DNA of 35,611 nt from Candidatus Loosdrechtia aerotolerans. GTDB taxonomy: Bacteria > Planctomycetota > Brocadiia > Brocadiales > Brocadiaceae. Shown here piece after piece: positions 31,558 through 35,611 of the stretch. The DNA is taken from positions 1-35,611 of the forward strand of contig SOER01000036.1 in NCBI GenBank assembly GCA_021646405.1, read 5' to 3'. Position numbers and translations under genes: made by a program. The notes under the pieces are model-generated. The model did no database searches and was not told where the DNA came from. It was given only the letters and a program-made list of their open reading frames with translations. Numbering within the stretch: the stretch's first letter is position 1; each line of letters begins with the position of its first letter.

Positions 31558-32656
31558 TGTTTATTGATTTTCCGTTAAGGCTTCTCCTTATGGGAATGAG
31601 TTCATAATCTGTGCTCCCCAGCCCTATCTCCTGTGCATAATGAAACTGGATTGTGTAATCGATGCCTGGCCAGGCATCCTGAAAAAAATCAGTTCCGGTA
31701 TGTTCCTTAATAATATCCACGGTGGCTTTATCAATAGCCACTGGATCGGTAGATGCCATGATTCCAATATCGGGAATATCTGGCTCGTATGGATTATCCA
31801 TACAATCGCAGTGTTTTGTTATGTGTGTCAGGAAATTGAAAAAGATCGCCTTCCCGTTTTTTCCTTCCAGAATGGCCAAACAATATTCGGCTACTTTTTT
31901 TTGTAAATTAACCGTATTTTCATCCCATGCGATCTCTACAGCACCAAACTGACATACAGCAAGGCACTCGCCACAACCAATGCATCTCCCGGGATCGATA
32001 TTCGCATAGTACCCGCCCATTTTTATTGCTCCGGCCGGACACCACGTATCACATACGCCACAGGTATTGCATTGTTTCTTTAGAATCCGGGGAATTACAC
32101 CTGAATGCTGCGCCAACTTCCCGCCACGCGATGAAAGCCCCATCCCTATATTCTTCAGCGTAGCACCCATTCCTGCCATTACGTGCCCCGTCACATGGGC
32201 AAGAGAAATAATAACATTAGCCGCCCTGGCTACTCCCGCCACATAAGCGTATTTACAGAGCGATTGGTTTATCTCTACCTGTACATCATGTTCGCCGAAG
32301 AGCCCGTCTCCGATTATAACAGGAGCACCTATATTCTCATAGTTGAAGCCATGCTCATGTGCATGTATTATATGATCAACGGCATTCGTACGCCGTCCTG
32401 CATAGAGGGTATTTGTTTCTACTAAGAATGGCTTACCACTGCATTCTTTCACTTTATCTACAACCGCCCTCACAATGGGCGGTTTCAAATGACCAATATT
32501 TCCTTTTTCTCCAAAACTTGTTTTCACTGCAACCATATCGTTTTTCCTGATCACGCTTTCACATCCTGCGACATCGAGTAACTGAATTATTTTCTGCACA
32601 TGAAAAGAAATATCCTCACCATCTTCCACCCTGGTAAAATAGACCCGACTCTTCAT
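31547..32656 (-). CDS. DUF362 iron-sulfur protein
   Basis: This 369-residue protein joins a DUF362 domain (N-terminal KTSFGEKGNIGHLKPPIVR and the GHVMAGMGATLKNIGMG block; C-terminal GIMASTDPVAIDKATVDII) with a two-[4Fe-4S] ferredoxin module in the middle (CNTCGVCDTWCPAGAIKMGG and CIGCGECLAVCQFGAVEIA, about residues 195-245). Function is unknown; such proteins occur in many anaerobes and are thought to act in redox reactions. No signal peptide or membrane helix. GAGG lies 9 nt before the ATG. It converges on prs with an 11-bp overlap. Confidence 0.9.
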   Translation of the reverse strand: MKSRVYFTRVEDGEDISFHVQKIIQLLDVAGCESVIRKNDMVAVKTSFGEKGNIGHLKPPIVRAVVDKVKECSGKPFLVETNTLYAGRRTNAVDHIIHAHEHGFNYENIGAPVIIGDGLFGEHDVQVEINQSLCKYAYVAGVARAANVIISLAHVTGHVMAGMGATLKNIGMGLSSRGGKLAQHSGVIPRILKKQCNTCGVCDTWCPAGAIKMGGYYANIDPGRCIGCGECLAVCQFGAVEIAWDENTVNLQKKVAEYCLAILEGKNGKAIFFNFLTHITKHCDCMDNPYEPDIPDIGIMASTDPVAIDKATVDIIKEHTGTDFFQDAWPGIDYTIQFHYAQEIGLGSTDYELIPIRRSLNGKSININR

Positions 32657-32764
32657 ATCTCTACCTCATATATAACAAAGAAATTTAAATATTCAATTTG
32701 ACAAATACCAACCGTAATTCTATATTTAACTAATGTTTTTCGTATTATTACAGTAAATTTTCTC

Positions 32765-34867
32765 ATGCCTAATACAAAATTTATACCCCATACAGATTTA
32801 CGGCATATAGTAAATCAGCATATTCAGTATTTAAAAGGTGTTGGGCCAAAACGAAGTGAAATCCTTGAACGACTCGGGATACATACGATACGGAATATGC
32901 TGTACTATTTTCCCCGCGATTATAAAGACCATACGAAAATACAAAAAATATCAGAGGCAAAGATAGGCGCAAAAATTACTATTCAGGGTACCGTATGTGG
33001 CATACATACCAGGGTTTCCAGAAACAGGATGCATATCCTTGAAGTCTTTGTTACTGACGGAACAGGCACAATTGCAGCAACATGGTTTAATCAACCCTTT
33101 CTTACCAATAAATTCCATATGGATGATATAGTATTTTTATACGGAAAGGTAGGAGCATATCAATATCTGCAGTTAGTAAGCCCAGAATATGAGATCATTC
33201 GGGAAAAAGAGGATACCCATACACGAGAAGGGGCTATTATCCCTGTATATACATTGAATGAATACATTAGCCAAACGCAATTCAGAAGGATCATGGAAGA
33301 GGCTATACACCAGTTTGCCGACTCTCTTGATGAAATATTACCGGAAGAGCTCATAGAAAGAAATCAATTAGTACCTATCAATACAGCAGTAAGAGATATT
33401 CATTTTCCTAAAACATTTGAACACCTAAAAAATGCAAGATATAAGCTTATATACGACGAGCTCTTTATCCTTGAGATAGCTATGGCACTGAAGAAGCGTA
33501 GTATTAAAGAGGAAACAGGTATTTCGTTCAGAGTGGGACCTAATGTGGATATCCATATCAGAAAGCTCATACCTTTTACCTTAACAAGAGCACAGGAACG
33601 GGTAATTTATGAAATCAAGGAGGATATGAGAAATAGCAAGCCGATGAACCGCTTACTTCAGGGAGATGTCGGTTCTGGCAAAACCATTGTGGCAATTTAT
33701 GCAATCCTTGCCGCAATTGCCAATGGATATCAAACTGCTTTTATGGCTCCTACAGAGATATTAGCCGAACAACATTTCCAGACGGTAAGAAAATATCTTA
33801 ATCATTCTTCTGTACAGATACGACTGTTGACAAGGGAGACCTGTTCTCAACAAAAAAAAACCGATTTAGAACTGATCAGAAACGGAGATGTAGATTTAGT
33901 CATTGGAACGCATGCCCTTATTGAAGAAACCGTTCAGTTTAAAAAATTAGGTCTTGCAGTTATTGATGAACAGCATAAATTCGGTGTAGTACAGCGATTG
34001 AAACTGAAAGAAAAAGGATCTTACCCGGACGTGCTTATCATGACGGCAACACCAATTCCACGCACCCTTTCTCTTACCGTATTTGGTGACCTGGATATTT
34101 CAATACTGGACGAAGTACCACCCGGACGTTCACCCATTAAGACATTATGGATACTCAATGGAAAAGAACGCGATGCCTACAATCTCATGAGAAGTGAGGT
34201 TGCTAAAGGCAGACAAATCTTTATTGTCTACCCCCTCGTTGAAAAATCAGATATCCTTAACTTGAAAGCCGCTGTTATTGAAGCAAAAAGGCTTCAAAAA
34301 GAGATATTTCCGGATCTCAGGATAGGCCTGCTTCACGGTCAGATGAAATCTGCAGAAAAAGAAAAGACCATGGTAGATTTTAAAGAGAAACAATATGATA
34401 TCCTCGTTTCTACCATAATCGTTGAGGTAGGAATCGATATACCGAATGCTACGGTAATGGTTATAGAACATGCAGAACGATTCGGACTTGCACAGCTTCA
34501 TCAACTCCGCGGACGTATTGGAAGAGGCAGCGACCAATCCTACTGTCTCCTTTTCGGATATCCCAAAACCCATATATCACGGGAACGGCTTAAAATTATG
34601 ACACAAACCTGTGATGGTTTCAGGATTGCAGAAATGGATTTTCAATTACGGGGACCCGGAGAATTTTTCGGCACACGGCAGCATGGATTGCCAGAATTAA
34701 GAATAGCTAATCTCATAAAGGATTTTCCAATACTCGAAAAGGCCCGCAAGGATGCTTTTGAGATTATTTCCCTGGATCCACATCTTACCTCCTGCCATCA
34801 TCTTAAAATAAGAAAAGAGATACTCGAAACCTTTACAGACAGGTTAGAACTCATTCATATTGGATAG
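32765..34867 (+). CDS. recG: ATP-dependent DNA helicase RecG
   Basis: RecG remodels stalled replication forks and branched DNA. The 700-residue protein has the N-terminal wedge/OB domain (YLKGVGPKRSEILERLGI; TIQGTVCGIHTRVSRNRM), then the helicase domains with Walker A GDVGSGKT, DEQH (VIDEQHKFGV), TATPIPRTL (motif III) and the QLRGRIGRG motif VI. The C-terminal RecG-specific region (FGTRQHGLPELRIANL) is intact. Length is normal. The ATG has no clear Shine-Dalgarno; it lies 108 nt from the divergent DUF362 start. No terminator is evident after it. Confidence 0.96.
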   Translation: MPNTKFIPHTDLRHIVNQHIQYLKGVGPKRSEILERLGIHTIRNMLYYFPRDYKDHTKIQKISEAKIGAKITIQGTVCGIHTRVSRNRMHILEVFVTDGTGTIAATWFNQPFLTNKFHMDDIVFLYGKVGAYQYLQLVSPEYEIIREKEDTHTREGAIIPVYTLNEYISQTQFRRIMEEAIHQFADSLDEILPEELIERNQLVPINTAVRDIHFPKTFEHLKNARYKLIYDELFILEIAMALKKRSIKEETGISFRVGPNVDIHIRKLIPFTLTRAQERVIYEIKEDMRNSKPMNRLLQGDVGSGKTIVAIYAILAAIANGYQTAFMAPTEILAEQHFQTVRKYLNHSSVQIRLLTRETCSQQKKTDLELIRNGDVDLVIGTHALIEETVQFKKLGLAVIDEQHKFGVVQRLKLKEKGSYPDVLIMTATPIPRTLSLTVFGDLDISILDEVPPGRSPIKTLWILNGKERDAYNLMRSEVAKGRQIFIVYPLVEKSDILNLKAAVIEAKRLQKEIFPDLRIGLLHGQMKSAEKEKTMVDFKEKQYDILVSTIIVEVGIDIPNATVMVIEHAERFGLAQLHQLRGRIGRGSDQSYCLLFGYPKTHISRERLKIMTQTCDGFRIAEMDFQLRGPGEFFGTRQHGLPELRIANLIKDFPILEKARKDAFEIISLDPHLTSCHHLKIRKEILETFTDRLELIHIG

Positions 34868-35350
34868 CAGATATTCTATAATCCCTCCTGTTCCAATTAC
34901 ATGTTCCTACTTTGCTGTGTAATCACATCAGGGTTATGCCATGTCACATACGTGTGTTGACACAGATAGTGTACAGGCACATTTCATAGTACAATGACCA
35001 ATTTTTAAATCAAGATCCTCGGTTTTATCACGATAAAAAACACATAAAAAGATTTAATACTTCAGAAATAATAACATCGAAATGGTATACCAATCTCTTC
35101 TTTGATAAAATTTGATAGAAGGTAAATAAAGGGTGGTATGCATAGTATTCTTAAGTGTTAACTATAATATGGCTTATATAATTTTCCATATATATCTATA
35201 CAATATGCATAAAATCAACTCCTCGTTAATGATTTTAAAGTTTAACTCATTATATTAACATTGCTTATAGAATTTTAAATATAAACTATTCGGGCATTCG
35301 TTTTGCGATTCTTACCTTAAGTGAATAAGTAAAGAAAATATCTACTTTAA
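34868..35350. other. AT-rich gene-free stretch
   Basis: No frame with a ribosome site, no RNA gene and no clear terminator is visible between the recG stop and the MITE end at 35351. Confidence 0.5.
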
Positions 35351-35611
35351 CTGACATTCAAGAGGTTTTTCAGATGAGGAGGATCTTAAGAATATACATG
35401 CAGGTGCTGAGATAATTCAGTGTATGGGAGAGGAGAGAGAAAAAATCCCTCCCCCTTCGATAGTGAAATCCGAAATGCTAAATCCGAAACAAATTCTCAA
35501 TTTCAATTTTCAAATGTTCAAAACACGGTTTTTTCCATTGGAATTTTGTATTTTGGAATTTGTTTCGGATTTCGTGCTTCATATCCAGTTATCGGGTTGA
35601 AAATATGTGGG
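35351..35611. mobile_element. MITE-like element, copy 4, cut by window edge
   Basis: CTGACATTCAAGAGGTT (35351-35367) is the family end. The next 50 bp match copy 2 (TTTTCAGATGA, then AATATAC and TGCAG). From 35446 to the last base the interior matches copy 1 (about 1022-1181), including ATCCCTCCCCCTTCGATAG and the GAAATCCGAAAT inverted repeat. The right end lies outside the window. Confidence 0.7.

Overview
The window looks like chromosome from a planctomycete, possibly an anammox bacterium of the Brocadiales. This is inference, based on the AT-rich intergenic DNA, the dense dispersed palindromic repeats (CCCCGAAGGGGTGAC type and others) and the gene mix: paired rubrerythrins, a four-cluster ferredoxin, and DUF362, THEP1 and MTH1187 proteins. 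No single marker proves it.

Left part (1-15412). The window opens inside the 5' end of a 16S rRNA gene on the minus strand, with two tandem sigma70-type promoters behind it. A 565-bp MITE-like element with a perfect 6-bp target duplication (925-1489) and a possible small membrane protein follow. Next comes an NAD and cell-wall cluster (pncB, nadE, murI), two tandem rubrerythrins, and a TonB-ExbB-ExbD energy-transducing set. A Fur-like palindrome overlaps the -35 of a promoter ahead of tonB. exbB and exbD are separated by a 267-bp repeat whose near-identical inverted partner lies 2.3 kb downstream; the pair brackets exbD and a four-cluster ferredoxin. leuS closes this part on the minus strand.

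Middle part (15682-27497). tRNA-Ala(GGC) is followed at 16 nt by the frameshifted C-terminal remnant of a tyrosine recombinase, then a hicBA toxin-antitoxin pair. An IS of about 1.8 kb has cut a YkgJ-family gene. Next is an 8.1-kb integrative element bounded by a 21-bp direct repeat with one mismatch (19313-19333 and 27387-27407). It encodes an unknown protein, a ribbon-helix-helix regulator, a CHC2 zinc-finger primase fragment, a DUF3987 ATPase, several small proteins, a Nu1/terminase-small-like HTH protein, an excisionase-like protein, a Dam-type adenine methylase and a tyrosine integrase. I see no capsid, portal, tail, large terminase or conjugation genes. It therefore looks like a replication-plus-integration element such as a phage satellite. 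Two features stand out: inverted sets of 9-bp iteron-like repeats around an AT-rich core at the 3' end of the DUF3987 gene, and a 220-nt chain of hairpins ending in a terminator just before the integrase.

Right part (27650-35611). On the minus strand are a DUF5996 protein and a THEP1 NTPase with an MTH1187 thiamine-binding protein. After a repeat-rich gap come a divergent ribose-phosphate pyrophosphokinase, a convergent DUF362 iron-sulfur protein and recG. The window ends inside another copy of the MITE-like family seen near its start.
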